Assembly (NCBI GenBank): GCA_902777205.1
Contig: CACYSU010000003.1
Location: forward strand, 105,076 to 169,075
Direction of reading: 5' to 3'
Source: an uncultured Rhodospirillales bacterium
GTDB taxonomy: Bacteria; Pseudomonadota; Alphaproteobacteria; CAAGCB01; CAG-977
DNA: 64,000 nucleotides
Shown here: positions 8,906-17,903 of the stretch, piece by piece
Layout: every line of letters starts with the position of its first letter
Position numbering within the stretch: the stretch's first letter is position 1
Notes under the pieces: generated by a model
Database searches by the model: none
What the model was told of the DNA's origin: nothing
The model's input: the letters and a program-made list of their open reading frames with translations, nothing else
Translations under genes and position numbers: made by a program

Positions 8906-9785
8906 CCTGATTTCCGTAACGATACCGGCTTACAACCACGAAAAATATGTCGAGGAATGCATCCGTTCGATTATGGCGCAGACGTATCAAAACATTGAAC
9001 TGCTGATCATTGACGACGGGTCGAAAGACGGTACTTTCGTCAAAATGCGGGAATTGAAGCCGGAATGCGAAAAGCGCTTTGTCCGCGTCGTTATGGAAAC
9101 GCAGGAAAATCACGGCGTTTATTATACCGGAAACAAACTTTTCGCAATGGCAAACGGAAAGTACATCTATGCGATCGCTTCGGACGATGTTGCCAAACCG
9201 GACGCGATAGAAAAGCTTCACGCTTTTCTGGCGGAAAATCCGGATTATGTTCTGGCTGTCGGCGACGATGAGATCATCAACGGCAATTCGGAACGCGTTT
9301 ACTGGGGCAAGGATCGGAAAATCGTTCCGGAAAGCGAAGCCCTTTACAGAACGTTCGGCGAAGATATGCACTTGAACGAACCGGACAACAAACATCCCGA
9401 TTTCGGAAGTTATGCGGATTTATTAAAGGGCAACTATATTCCGAACGGGTATTTGTATTCTCGTCGGGCGATGGCGGAATCCGAACCGCCGGTCGAAGGG
9501 ATTTTGCTGGAAGACTGGTTTATGCATATCCGCCTGTGCAAAAAGGGAAAATACAAATATATTCCGGAAATTTTATTTTCCTACCGCTGGCACGAAACAA
9601 ACACCGTTTCCAATCCCGCATTCAAGGCGAAATCGTTGGAAATTTTCCGCCAGATTTACGAACACGAAAAAGAATACTGCTTTACGCACGGCTATAAGAA
9701 ACAGTGGAAACGCCAATGGTGCAAACATTTCGGCTGGCGTGCAAAGTGGAAAAAACTGCGCGATTTCATCAGGGGGAAGAAATGA
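8892..9785 (+). CDS. Family 2 glycosyltransferase
   Basis: The 297-residue product opens with the GT2 pattern ([21 protein letters not shown], then [12 protein letters not shown]) and has ASDDV as the metal-binding DXD equivalent near residue 100. An in-frame start 30 bp earlier exists, but the ATG at 8892 has GGAG 7 bases upstream and gives the usual N-terminus, overlapping the aminotransferase gene by 14 bp. It sits inside the amino-sugar block and may transfer the aminodideoxyhexose; that is inferred from position. Confidence 0.85.
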   Translation: MPTDDLISVTIPAYNHEKYVEECIRSIMAQTYQNIELLIIDDGSKDGTFVKMRELKPECEKRFVRVVMETQENHGVYYTGNKLFAMANGKYIYAIASDDVAKPDAIEKLHAFLAENPDYVLAVGDDEIINGNSERVYWGKDRKIVPESEALYRTFGEDMHLNEPDNKHPDFGSYADLLKGNYIPNGYLYSRRAMAESEPPVEGILLEDWFMHIRLCKKGKYKYIPEILFSYRWHETNTVSNPAFKAKSLEIFRQIYEHEKEYCFTHGYKKQWKRQWCKHFGWRAKWKKLRDFIRGKK

Positions 9786-10186
9786 CGGCGAACGTATCAT
9801 TGATTCGTTTCCAAGTTCACGGCGACGACCGCGGTTCGCTGATCGCGTTGGAAAACGGACACAACCTGCCGTTTGACGTCAAACGCGTGTACTACATTTT
9901 CGGCACGAAAGCCGATGTACCCCGCGGATTTCACGCGCACCGCCGGTTAAAGCAGGTTTTGGTGGCAATGTCCGGCAGCGTCACCGTGAAAACCGAACAC
10001 AACGGCAAAATCGAAACGCATCTGCTGAACCGTTCCGACGAAGGATTGCTGATCGAAGGGCTGGTCTGGCGTGAAATGCACGACTTTTCCCCCGATTGTG
10101 TGCTGTTGGTTCTGGCGGACGAATACTATAACGAAAGCGATTACATCAGGGATTATGAGTTGTTTAAAAAGGAAGAATCCAGATGA
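9782..10186 (+). CDS. fdtA: FdtA/WxcM-like dTDP-4-oxo-6-deoxyglucose 3,4-ketoisomerase
   Basis: FdtA moves the keto group of dTDP-4-oxo-6-deoxyglucose from C4 to C3 before transamination by FdtB. The 134-residue protein is a single cupin with the characteristic RGFHAHRRLKQ (about residues 41-51), a VAMSGSV turn and the ending VLADEYYNESDYIRDYE found in this family. The overlap with the previous gene is ATGA. Together with the aminotransferase at 7817 and the acetyltransferase at 10183 it forms an FdtA-FdtB-FdtC-like set. The genes making the dTDP-sugar precursor (rmlA, rmlB) are not in this window. Confidence 0.88.
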   Translation: MTANVSLIRFQVHGDDRGSLIALENGHNLPFDVKRVYYIFGTKADVPRGFHAHRRLKQVLVAMSGSVTVKTEHNGKIETHLLNRSDEGLLIEGLVWREMHDFSPDCVLLVLADEYYNESDYIRDYELFKKEESR

Positions 10187-10719
10187 TAAAAAACACACAT
10201 GATTTTAAACCGCTCGAAGGAAAATACGTCAATTTACGCGAAGTCGAACTTGACGACGCGGCGTTTATTCTTGCATTGCGCTGCGATGAAAAAAAGTCCC
10301 GCTTTTTGCATAAAACGGAAAACAATCTGGAAAAACAGATCGAATACCTGAAACATTATAAAACGCTGGATAACGAATGGTATTTCATCATTGAAAACAA
10401 ACAACACGAACCGTTGGGAACAAGCAGGATTTACGATGTCCGCGGATCTCAATACACCGGCGGCAGTTGGTTGATGAAGGACGGGGCCTTGCCGGAAGAA
10501 ACGCTGGAAGGGGTTTTGCTGGGACGGCAAATGGCCTTTGAAACGATCTGTTTCGAAAAGGATTGTTACGATGTTCGTAAAGCCAATAAAAAAGTCGTTC
10601 GTTTCCATAAAATGTGCGGAGCGAAAATCGTTGAGGAAAATGACATCGATTATTTTTTTGAAATGACCAGAGACGTTTTTGAGAAAGTGAAGCCGCGGCT
10701 TTACGCGATGTTGGGATAA
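10183..10719 (+). CDS. GNAT-family N-acyltransferase, possibly the amino-sugar N-acyltransferase
   Basis: The 178-residue protein resembles RimJ/RimL and PseH-like GNAT enzymes, with a start like YVNLREVELDDAAFIL and a C-terminal stretch with the RKANKKVVRFHKMCGAKIV motif typical of acetyl-CoA folds. It overlaps fdtA by 4 bp. FdtC, which acetylates the amine in the classical pathway, belongs to a different fold, so this GNAT could take that place or use an unusual acyl donor from the acyl-carrier genes downstream. Function is inferred from context. Confidence 0.72.
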   Translation: MIKNTHDFKPLEGKYVNLREVELDDAAFILALRCDEKKSRFLHKTENNLEKQIEYLKHYKTLDNEWYFIIENKQHEPLGTSRIYDVRGSQYTGGSWLMKDGALPEETLEGVLLGRQMAFETICFEKDCYDVRKANKKVVRFHKMCGAKIVEENDIDYFFEMTRDVFEKVKPRLYAMLG

Positions 10720-10729
10720 GGAAAAAAAG

Positions 10730-11464
10730 ATGGTTTCATTTTCTTCGGATCAACGTTTCATTGTTACGGGAGCTTCTTCCGGAATCGGACGGGGTGTCGC
10801 ATTGTTATTGAATGAATTAGGCGCTACGGTAATCGGAATCGCTCGCAATCAAAAACGGTTGGAAGCGATGAAGGCCAAAGCAAAATATCCCGAACACGTC
10901 TTTTTGGAACAAAAAGATTTAGCTGAAGATATGGAAGGCTTGCCTGCGTATGTCAAAGCGTTGAAAGACAAATACGGCAAGTTTTCCGGTATGGCTTATT
11001 GTGCCGGAAGCGTTCCTATTCAGCCTTTGGCGGCAACAGATTATAATGCCTTGCTTGAAACGTTGAATATTAATTATATCGCTCCCGTTCTTGCGGCGAA
11101 GGGGGTGGCGGATAAAAGGAACAATATTGGCGCAGGGACGTCTATGGTTTTTATTTCTTCCGCGTCTTCTTTGATTTCGGATAAAGGACATTTGACGTAT
11201 GCGGGAAGCAAAGCCGCTTTGTGCGCTTCCGTTCGATCTATGGCAAAAGAATACGCGAAAAACAGAATTAGAATGAACTGCATTTTGCCGACCAATATTA
11301 AAACGGAAAAATCGCCGCAGGAATACATTGATTCACAAATAGCCTCTTATCCAATGGGCTTTGGAGAACCGATCGATGTCGCGAATTTGGCCGCGTTTTT
11401 ACTGTCTTCGGAAGCATCGTGGATTACGGGACAGAATTATATTTTGGACTGTGCGAGTTTTTAG
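10730..11464 (+). CDS. Short-chain dehydrogenase/reductase (SDR 1), FabG-like
   Basis: The 244-residue SDR has the nucleotide motif TGASSGIG at 13-20, a CAG element near 91, and the catalytic Tyr157-Lys161 in YAGSK. It ends in GQNYILDCASF, a variant of the FabG ending. It is a close paralogue of the SDR at 13237 (same motif positions and similar ending) and each precedes a KASIII gene, so the pair looks like a duplicated reductase-synthase unit. A role as 3-ketoacyl-ACP reductase for a short acyl chain is likely but unproven. Confidence 0.85.
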   Translation: MVSFSSDQRFIVTGASSGIGRGVALLLNELGATVIGIARNQKRLEAMKAKAKYPEHVFLEQKDLAEDMEGLPAYVKALKDKYGKFSGMAYCAGSVPIQPLAATDYNALLETLNINYIAPVLAAKGVADKRNNIGAGTSMVFISSASSLISDKGHLTYAGSKAALCASVRSMAKEYAKNRIRMNCILPTNIKTEKSPQEYIDSQIASYPMGFGEPIDVANLAAFLLSSEASWITGQNYILDCASF

Positions 11465-11474
11465 GGGACGGCAA

Positions 11475-12605
11475 ATGGCAACAGCATCATTTAAAAATAC
11501 GCGGATGATAGGTATTAAAACGGTTGTTCCGGAACATTGCGTCAATATAGACGACGAACTGCGGTATTTCGAAAATAACCCGAAAAAGCTTTCCCGAGCT
11601 AAAAAAATGATGGGATACGGCCGCAGATATATTGCTGACGACAACACAACCGTTACGGATATGGCGGTCGATGCAGCCGAAATACTAATGGCTGAAATGA
11701 AAATCAATCGCGATGAAATCGATTTACTGATTTTCGTCAATCAAAATCCCGATTATCCGCGCCCGAGTGATGTATGTTTGGCGCACGGACGTTTAAATTT
11801 AAAGAAAGCGTGTACTTCTCTTCAAATCAATTTGGGGTGTTCCGGATATGTCCATGCGTTAATGACGGCGGCCGGATTGATGTCTTCGGGGGCATTTAAG
11901 CTCTGTCTGCTTTTATGCGGAGACAATCCGGCACACGATATTTCCGTTGATAACAGGAAAATCGCTCCCGTATTCGGGGATGCCGTTTCGGCAACGCTTT
12001 TAAAATATGATTGCAATGCGCCGGAATCGTTTTTTGTAACGGGAACGAACGGAAAAAAATGGGATAAAATCATTCATCCGTTCGGCGGTCAAGCTCTCCC
12101 GTTCAAAAAGGAGGATTTCGATTTTCGGATTCATGATGAAGCAGGCAATGTCTGGACGGCGGAACAGGGACTGATGAAAGGCGAAGATGTCTTTAATTTC
12201 ACGATGGATGTTGCTCCCGCATTATTGAACGACACGATGAAAGCAGCAAATTGGACAGCAGAAGATGTGGATTTGTTTGCAATTCATCAAGCGAATAAAC
12301 AAATTGTAGAAGCGATTGTTTTTAAGGCGGAAATCCCTGCACAAAAAGCTCCTGTCGAAACGTTTTCACGGTATGCGAACAATTCGGTCAATTCCGTTGC
12401 AACCGTATTGTGCGATCAAAAAAGAGATTTGAAAAAAGTCGTTCTTTGTTCTTTCGGCATCGGACTTTCGTGGGGCGGAGCCGCACTTGATTTATCTGGA
12501 ATGTATAACGGCGGGATTTCAACTTACATTTCCCCGAAAGCGAAACCGACGCGTGAACAACAAATTCAACACTGGATTAACTACTTTAAAGGAGACGAAA
12601 AATGA
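11475..12605 (+). CDS. 3-oxoacyl-ACP synthase III family protein (KASIII 1)
   Basis: KASIII enzymes condense an acyl-CoA starter with malonyl-ACP. The 376-residue protein keeps the full triad: Cys122 in NLGCSGYVHAL, His271 in AIHQANKQ and Asn302 in YANNS. The ATG at 11475 follows AGGGGACG; the open frame runs further upstream, over the SDR gene. It is paralogous to the enzyme at 13990. It overlaps an acyl carrier protein gene by 4 bp, so the ACP is the probable partner. In this glycan operon it more likely builds a side-chain acyl group than membrane lipid. Confidence 0.88.
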   Translation: MATASFKNTRMIGIKTVVPEHCVNIDDELRYFENNPKKLSRAKKMMGYGRRYIADDNTTVTDMAVDAAEILMAEMKINRDEIDLLIFVNQNPDYPRPSDVCLAHGRLNLKKACTSLQINLGCSGYVHALMTAAGLMSSGAFKLCLLLCGDNPAHDISVDNRKIAPVFGDAVSATLLKYDCNAPESFFVTGTNGKKWDKIIHPFGGQALPFKKEDFDFRIHDEAGNVWTAEQGLMKGEDVFNFTMDVAPALLNDTMKAANWTAEDVDLFAIHQANKQIVEAIVFKAEIPAQKAPVETFSRYANNSVNSVATVLCDQKRDLKKVVLCSFGIGLSWGGAALDLSGMYNGGISTYISPKAKPTREQQIQHWINYFKGDEK

Positions 12606-12820
12606 CGAACGAAGAATTTTTAACGGAAATGCAGGACGTTTTGCAGACGGAAGAAGAATTGTCTATGGACACCGTTCTGGATGATTTGGATGAATGGGAT
12701 TCTCTGTCCGTTATGGCGACGATGGCGTTTTTGGAAAAGTCTTTCGGCATCAAGACGACAATGAAAGATTATCACGAAATGAAAACAATCGGCGATATCG
12801 CTAAAAAAGCGGGACTGTAA
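12602..12820 (+). CDS. Acyl carrier protein (ACP 1)
   Basis: The 72-residue acidic protein has the four-helix ACP pattern with the phosphopantetheine attachment site Ser34 in DEWDSLS. The usual DSL context is kept, though the helix II sequence (SVMATMAFLEKSFG) is that of stand-alone ACPs in biosynthetic clusters, not AcpP. It overlaps KASIII 1 by 4 bp and is followed 2 bp later by a VOC protein gene. Confidence 0.88.
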   Translation: MTNEEFLTEMQDVLQTEEELSMDTVLDDLDEWDSLSVMATMAFLEKSFGIKTTMKDYHEMKTIGDIAKKAGL

Positions 12821-12822
12821 AG

Positions 12823-13233
12823 ATGATCAAAGGATTGCACCATATCGGCATAGCTTCCCGTAATATTGCGAAGGATACCGCGTTTTTTGAAACGTTTGGG
12901 TATCATCCGCAAAGTCCCGAACGTGAGGATGTTCAGGCGGATATCCGTGTGCAATTTCTGTCTGCCGGAAATCAGCCGGATTTGGAGCTTGTCGCCAATT
13001 TAAGCAAAGAGGGACCGGTGTCCCCTCATTTGCAGGCGCGGCGGAAAATTTTTCATTTTGCATACGAAACAGATGATATCGAAGCGGATGCGCAAAAAAT
13101 GATTGACGAGCAAAACGCTTCTTTTCTGGTTCCCATAACGCAGGTTGAGGACGGTTCGTCAAACATCAAAGCGTGGTGCTATTTGATGTTTCGCAACATG
13201 ATGATTGTCGAACTGGTAGAGCTGAAAGGATAA
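12823..13233 (+). CDS. VOC-superfamily protein (glyoxalase/methylmalonyl-CoA epimerase fold)
   Basis: The 136-residue protein begins with GLHHIGIASRNIAKDTAFFE, the typical first strand and metal histidine of methylmalonyl-CoA epimerase-like VOC proteins, and has an HFAYETDDIEA segment near residue 80 that supplies the second half of the site. It ends with the metal-binding glutamate pattern (IVELVE). Members epimerise or isomerise acyl thioesters. Its place between an ACP and an SDR suggests that it acts on an acyl-ACP intermediate; the reaction is unknown. Confidence 0.8.
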   Translation: MIKGLHHIGIASRNIAKDTAFFETFGYHPQSPEREDVQADIRVQFLSAGNQPDLELVANLSKEGPVSPHLQARRKIFHFAYETDDIEADAQKMIDEQNASFLVPITQVEDGSSNIKAWCYLMFRNMMIVELVELKG

Positions 13234-13236
13234 AAT

Positions 13237-13977
13237 ATGTCTGAATTTAAAAACGAACAGATATTTGTCGTAACAGGAGCTTCTTCAGGTATCGGTCAAG
13301 CTGTTGCGTGGAAATTGATCAAAGAAGGAGCGTCTGTTATCGGCGTAGACCGGAATATGGACGGCTTGCAGGCTTCTAAACAACAGGCTGAATGTCCGGA
13401 CAGATTTTTTTGCGAACAAAAAAATCTGGCGGAAGACGTTGCCTCTTTGCCTGATTTTATATCGGCATTAAAGGATAAATACGGCAAACTGCAAGGTGTT
13501 GCCTGTTGCGCGGGAATAACGGAAATGAGACCGTTGCGCGCATTGGATATCGACCAGATGAAGCGTCTGTTCGACATCAATTATTATGCGCCGATATTTT
13601 TAGCAAAAGGCTTCGTTGACAAACGCGTCAACAACGGCAGCGGCTCCTCTTTCGTTTCGATTGCCTCCATTGCCAGCAAAAGTCCGGCAAAAGCGGTCAT
13701 TACCTATTCGGGATCAAAAGCGGCATTGGCAATATCCATGGTTGCTATCGCCAAAGAATATGCTTCCAAGGGGATACGTTTTAATACTGTTTCCCCTTCT
13801 GACATTGATACGCCGATGACACAGAAGATTCCTGAAATTATGGACAAGGTTCGTGATTTTTATCCGATGGGATTCGGAAAACCGGAAGATGTCGCCAATG
13901 TTGTTTCATTTTTGCTGTCCGATCGGGCAAAATGGATTACGGGACAAAACTACGTTATCGACTGCGCCAGCAGATAA
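13237..13977 (+). CDS. Short-chain dehydrogenase/reductase (SDR 2), FabG-like
   Basis: The 246-residue SDR has TGASSGIG at 13-20, CAG near 91 and catalytic Tyr157-Lys161 in YSGSK, at the same positions as SDR 1. The C-terminus GQNYVIDCASR also matches. The pair probably arose by duplication and may act on successive keto intermediates made by KASIII 1 and KASIII 2. It lies 3 bp after the VOC gene and 12 bp before KASIII 2. Confidence 0.85.
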   Translation: MSEFKNEQIFVVTGASSGIGQAVAWKLIKEGASVIGVDRNMDGLQASKQQAECPDRFFCEQKNLAEDVASLPDFISALKDKYGKLQGVACCAGITEMRPLRALDIDQMKRLFDINYYAPIFLAKGFVDKRVNNGSGSSFVSIASIASKSPAKAVITYSGSKAALAISMVAIAKEYASKGIRFNTVSPSDIDTPMTQKIPEIMDKVRDFYPMGFGKPEDVANVVSFLLSDRAKWITGQNYVIDCASR

Positions 13978-13989
13978 TCGGGGGAGACT

Positions 13990-15132
13990 ATGCCGAAGTC
14001 AAAGTTCAATCACGTTAAAATCTGCGGTATCACGGCTGTTGTTCCGGAACAATTCATCAATATCGACGATGAAATAGAGTTTTTCAACAACGACATTAAA
14101 TTGTTGGAACGCAATAAAAAGATTCTGGGACTGGGCAAACGTCATGTTGCCGACGACCGCACGACGAATTGCGATTTGTGCGAAGCGGCGGCTCGCGATT
14201 TGATTGACGCTTTGAATGTCGACAAAGATACGATTGATGCGTTAATTGTTGTTTCCGCATCGCATGATTACCACTATCCGGCATCGGCGTGCGTGCTTCA
14301 CGGCCGATTGGATTTGAATGAAGAATGTTCCTGTTTTGATGTGTCGGGTTTGGCGTGTTCGGCGTATGTCCACGGACTGTGGCTGGCTCATTCTTTGATT
14401 TCCGGCGGAGCGGCAAAAAAATGCCTTTTATTAACGGGTGATATTGTTTCACGTCATTCCGACCGACGTAACAGAAACTCGAATATGCTGTTCGGCGATG
14501 CCGGAACGGCGACACTTTTTGAATATACGGAAGAAGAAAACACTGCGTATTTTTATACGGGAACGCGCGGCAAAGGGTGGGACGCTCTGATAGCTCCCGC
14601 CGGCGGATATGACTTGCCCGTCCGTGAAGATATCGCTTCGCTGGAGTATACCGACGGGACGGGGAACGTCTGGCATTTATGGGACGATATCATGAAAGGG
14701 ATGGAGGTTTTCAAGTTCACGACCGATGTCGGACCGCGGGGGATTCAGGAAATCCTTTCTTATGCCGGAAAGACGGTGGAGGATATCGATTATTTTGCTT
14801 TTCATCAGGCGAACAAGCAAATTGTCAGAACGGTTGCGATGTATGCCAAACTGCCCAAAGACAAATTTTCGACAGAGACCTTTTCACAATATGGCAACTG
14901 CAGTTCGGCGTCCGTTACGACGGACATTTGCCGGCAGCTGAAGGCAAAAGAAGCAAAGACCGTATGCTTGGCAACTTTCGGCGTGGGGTTGTCATGGGGC
15001 TTCGGCATATTGAATTTCGATAAAGCGTATGTCGGCGGAATACGGCTGTATAAAACGCCGGAAAGCAAAATGTCGCGCGAAGAAAAAATCAAATACTGGG
15101 TGAACTATTTCAGGGATGGAAACAATGCTTGA
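13990..15132 (+). CDS. 3-oxoacyl-ACP synthase III family protein (KASIII 2)
   Basis: The 380-residue enzyme keeps the triad Cys123 (GLACSAYVHGL), His272 (AFHQANKQ) and Asn303 (YGNCS). It parallels KASIII 1 throughout, down to a shared C-terminal tail of the form I-x-x-W-x-N-Y-F that ordinary FabH lacks. It starts at an ATG with GGGGAG upstream and overlaps the next SDR by a few bases. Two different KASIII enzymes in one operon suggest two condensations or two starters. Confidence 0.87.
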   Translation: MPKSKFNHVKICGITAVVPEQFINIDDEIEFFNNDIKLLERNKKILGLGKRHVADDRTTNCDLCEAAARDLIDALNVDKDTIDALIVVSASHDYHYPASACVLHGRLDLNEECSCFDVSGLACSAYVHGLWLAHSLISGGAAKKCLLLTGDIVSRHSDRRNRNSNMLFGDAGTATLFEYTEEENTAYFYTGTRGKGWDALIAPAGGYDLPVREDIASLEYTDGTGNVWHLWDDIMKGMEVFKFTTDVGPRGIQEILSYAGKTVEDIDYFAFHQANKQIVRTVAMYAKLPKDKFSTETFSQYGNCSSASVTTDICRQLKAKEAKTVCLATFGVGLSWGFGILNFDKAYVGGIRLYKTPESKMSREEKIKYWVNYFRDGNNA

Positions 15133-15862
15133 AGGAAAGAATGTTTTAATTACGGGAACGAACCGCGGTATCGGACAAGCGATTTTAAAAGAATGCGCCG
15201 CCAACGGAGCTTCGGTTTGGGCTCACGCCAGAAAAGAAACGCCGGAATTTGTCAGTCTCTTAAACGAAGTGTCCGAGCAATACCCCGCTGAAATCCGTCC
15301 TGTTTATTTTGATATGACTGATAAGGACGCAATGAAAAAAGCGGTGATGGAAATCCGTTCTTCGAAATTGCCTGTTGACGCTTTGATCAATAATGCCGGA
15401 ATGATGCACAACGCATCGTTTCAGATGTCGTCTGAAAAAGCTTTGCGCGATGTTTTCGAAGTTAATTTCTTTGCGACTTTTTTATTGACGCAGTATATCG
15501 CCAACTTAATGGTGCGCCAAAAACACGGTAGTATCGTTACCGTTTCATCAATGGGCGCTTTGGACGGCAATCCGGGGAAAGCCGTTTACGGTGCATCCAA
15601 AGCAGCTTTGGTTACGATGTCCCGCGTAATAGCTAATGAACTGGGAACTCAGGGTGTTCGTTCAAACTGTATCGCTCCCGGGGTGATAGAAACGGACATT
15701 TTGCAAACAATGCCCGAAAGCGAACTGCTGAAAGCAAAAGAATTGACGCCGATGAAAAGGACGGGATTGCCTGACGAAGTTGCGTCCGTCGCCGTATTTT
15801 TAGCATCAGACAAATCTTCGTTTATCAACGGTCAGGTTATTCGGGTGGATGGAGGATTATAA
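15125..15862 (+). CDS. fabG: Short-chain dehydrogenase/reductase (SDR 3), FabG-like
   Basis: The 245-residue SDR carries TGTNRGIG near 10-17, NNAG near 89-92 and catalytic Tyr155-Lys159 in YGASK, followed by the FabG-type NCIAPGVIETDI and the ending NGQVIRVDGGL. It is closer to ordinary FabG than SDR 1 and SDR 2 are. An ATG 9 bases upstream is possible, but AGGG is better placed for 15125. It overlaps KASIII 2 by 8 bp and ends directly before the transketolase genes. It is the best candidate for the 3-ketoacyl-ACP reductase of this module. Confidence 0.83.
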   Translation: MLEGKNVLITGTNRGIGQAILKECAANGASVWAHARKETPEFVSLLNEVSEQYPAEIRPVYFDMTDKDAMKKAVMEIRSSKLPVDALINNAGMMHNASFQMSSEKALRDVFEVNFFATFLLTQYIANLMVRQKHGSIVTVSSMGALDGNPGKAVYGASKAALVTMSRVIANELGTQGVRSNCIAPGVIETDILQTMPESELLKAKELTPMKRTGLPDEVASVAVFLASDKSSFINGQVIRVDGGL

Positions 15863-16672
15863 ATGCAGGATTTAGCAAGACATTCACAAAATATCAGAAG
15901 AAAAATTATAGAAACAGCAGGAACAAGATTTTCTGCACACTTTGGTGGAAGTCTTTCATCCGTGGATGTTTTGAGTGCTTTATTTGGAAAAATTATGAAT
16001 ATTTCCGCCGAAAAAGCGACTGATCCAAATCGGGACCGTTTTATTTTAAGTAAAGGGCATTGCGCTTTAGGGCTATATGCGGCTTTAAATGAATTCGGTT
16101 TCATCAGTGATGAGGATTTAAGCACATTCGATAAAGATGCGGGATCTTTCCCGACGCATTGCGTCCAATCTTGCGAGAAAGGAATAGAAATATCAAGCGG
16201 TTCATTGGGGTTGGGGCTGTCAATGGCTGTTGGCATTGCATTGGCGTTAAAAGCTAAAAAATCTTCCGCAAAGGTTTATGTTCTTTGCGGGAACGGCGAA
16301 GCAAACGAAGGTATTTTTTGGGAAGCCGTTATGTTTGCCGGCGTTTCGGAACTGAATAATCTGATTTTAATTCTTGATAATAACAAGATGCAAAACGATG
16401 GTTTTTCGAAAGAAGTGATGGATATTAAAAATTGGGATGAACGTTTGAAAGCTTTTGGCTGGAATATTTGTAATGTTGACGGACATAATTTGGAAGCTTT
16501 GATAAATCAGTTGAAAACGCCTTCTGCAAAGGAGCCTTTAGCGATTATTGCCAGTACGGTTAAAGGAAAAGGCGTTACGTTTATGGAAAATAACCCGGAA
16601 TGGCACCATAACAAACTTTCCCCGGAACAATATGAAAAAGCTTTGTCTGAAGTTTCGAAAACAGGAGAATGA
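15863..16672 (+). CDS. Transketolase, N-terminal (thiamine diphosphate-binding) subunit
   Basis: The 269-residue protein corresponds to the first third of transketolase. It holds the thiamine-diphosphate segment (GNGEANEGIFWEA near 146-158, then LILILDNNKMQ) and an early KGHCALGLYAALNEFG region with the catalytic histidine. It is followed 1 bp later by the gene for the pyrimidine-binding and C-terminal part. Split transketolases occur in many bacteria and in secondary metabolism, where they move a two-carbon ketol unit. The pair is more AT-rich than its neighbours, suggesting a separate origin. Their substrate in this operon is unknown. Confidence 0.88.
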   Translation: MQDLARHSQNIRRKIIETAGTRFSAHFGGSLSSVDVLSALFGKIMNISAEKATDPNRDRFILSKGHCALGLYAALNEFGFISDEDLSTFDKDAGSFPTHCVQSCEKGIEISSGSLGLGLSMAVGIALALKAKKSSAKVYVLCGNGEANEGIFWEAVMFAGVSELNNLILILDNNKMQNDGFSKEVMDIKNWDERLKAFGWNICNVDGHNLEALINQLKTPSAKEPLAIIASTVKGKGVTFMENNPEWHHNKLSPEQYEKALSEVSKTGE

Positions 16673-16673
16673 A

Positions 16674-17648
16674 ATGCTTGTGGATAATTCTTTTATTCAA
16701 AATTTATCTTTACTTGGATCTCGAGGAACGTTCGGACTGGCTTTAAAGGATATTGAGCCGCGTCGGGAAGATTTAAGAGTGGTGGTGGCAGATGTTAAAA
16801 CTTCCGCTAAATTGGTCGATTTTGAAAAACAGGCTCCATCGAAACTGATTAATGTCGGTATTGCCGAACAAAATATGATAGGGATTGCCGCCGGATTAGC
16901 ACATGAAGGATATACCGTTTTTACTTCGACTTTTGCGCCTTTTGCTTCCATGCGTTGTTTTGAAATGCTTCGGACTCAGCTGGGATATATGAATCTTAAT
17001 GTTAAAATTGCCGGTTTGTTAAGCGGTGTAACGGGCGGCTTGTTCGGAAATACGCATTACGGTTTGGAGGATATAGCGATACTCCGGACAATTCCCAATA
17101 TGACGGTTTTATCTCCGGCGGATTGTTTGGAAACATATAAAGCCGTTCTTGCGGCATCCGAAATCAAAGGACCGGTATATATCCGTCTGACGGGAGATCG
17201 CGGAACGCCAGCGTTGTATAAAGAAGATTTTGAATATGAAATCGGAAAAGCCAATATTTTAGCACAAGGAAATGATGTCGCCATTATTGGAACAGGTACG
17301 ATTTTAAGTGAGGCGATGAGAGCCTTAAGAGGATTGAAAAAGTATGACATCTCTGCGACTGTAGTTGATATGCATACGATCAAACCGTTGGATACGACAA
17401 CATTGGATCAGCTTTTTGCTACACATAAATTGATCGTTACGCTTGAAGAACATACCGTTGTCGGCGGATTAGGCAGTGCAGTCGCCGAATATAAAGCAAC
17501 TAAAATCAATGTTCCGCCACAGATGATTTTAGGAATACAGGACAGTTTTCCGAAAGCGGCTTCAACGGCATTTATTTTAAATCAAAACGGGTTGTCGGCT
17601 CCTCGGATTGCGGAACGGATTGTTCAGAAATATCAGGAACTTTTTTAA
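16674..17648 (+). CDS. Transketolase, C-terminal (pyrimidine-binding) subunit
   Basis: The 324-residue protein begins with the PYR domain (LRVVVADVKTSAK, then FINVGIAEQNMIGIAAGLA-like text with the conserved glutamate in GIAEQNM) and continues into the transketolase C-terminal domain (AIIGTGTILSEAM, then VTLEEHTVVGGLGSAV). It starts 1 bp after the N-terminal subunit, with AGGAGA upstream of the ATG. The two halves must form one active enzyme. It ends 12 bp before the second ACP gene. Confidence 0.88.
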   Translation: MLVDNSFIQNLSLLGSRGTFGLALKDIEPRREDLRVVVADVKTSAKLVDFEKQAPSKLINVGIAEQNMIGIAAGLAHEGYTVFTSTFAPFASMRCFEMLRTQLGYMNLNVKIAGLLSGVTGGLFGNTHYGLEDIAILRTIPNMTVLSPADCLETYKAVLAASEIKGPVYIRLTGDRGTPALYKEDFEYEIGKANILAQGNDVAIIGTGTILSEAMRALRGLKKYDISATVVDMHTIKPLDTTTLDQLFATHKLIVTLEEHTVVGGLGSAVAEYKATKINVPPQMILGIQDSFPKAASTAFILNQNGLSAPRIAERIVQKYQELF

Positions 17649-17660
17649 CAGGAGAAAGAA

Positions 17661-17903
17661 ATGTCTGAAAATTTAGAAAAATACACGAACGCATTTTGTC
17701 AGGCTTTTGACATCGACGCGGACACGGCGAAAGGCTTGAAGTTTCAGGCGATCGACGCTTGGGATTCCGTCGGGCACATGGGCTTGGTCGCACAGATCGA
17801 GGAAGCGTTCGACATTATGTTGGAACCCGACGACATCGTCGATTTGAACAGCTATGAAAAAGGAAAAGAGATCCTTGCCAAATACAATGTGGAATTTGCT
17901 TGA
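17661..17903 (+). CDS. Acyl carrier protein (ACP 2)
   Basis: The 80-residue acidic protein has the phosphopantetheine site Ser36 in DAWDSVGHM. It begins a second thioester block: ACP, adenylating ligase, GNAT, LuxE and LuxC. This resembles, from memory, the Vibrio cholerae O1 rfbKLMNO genes that make the tetronate acyl group of the O-antigen. It overlaps the ligase gene, so the ligase probably loads this carrier. Confidence 0.87.
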   Translation: MSENLEKYTNAFCQAFDIDADTAKGLKFQAIDAWDSVGHMGLVAQIEEAFDIMLEPDDIVDLNSYEKGKEILAKYNVEFA

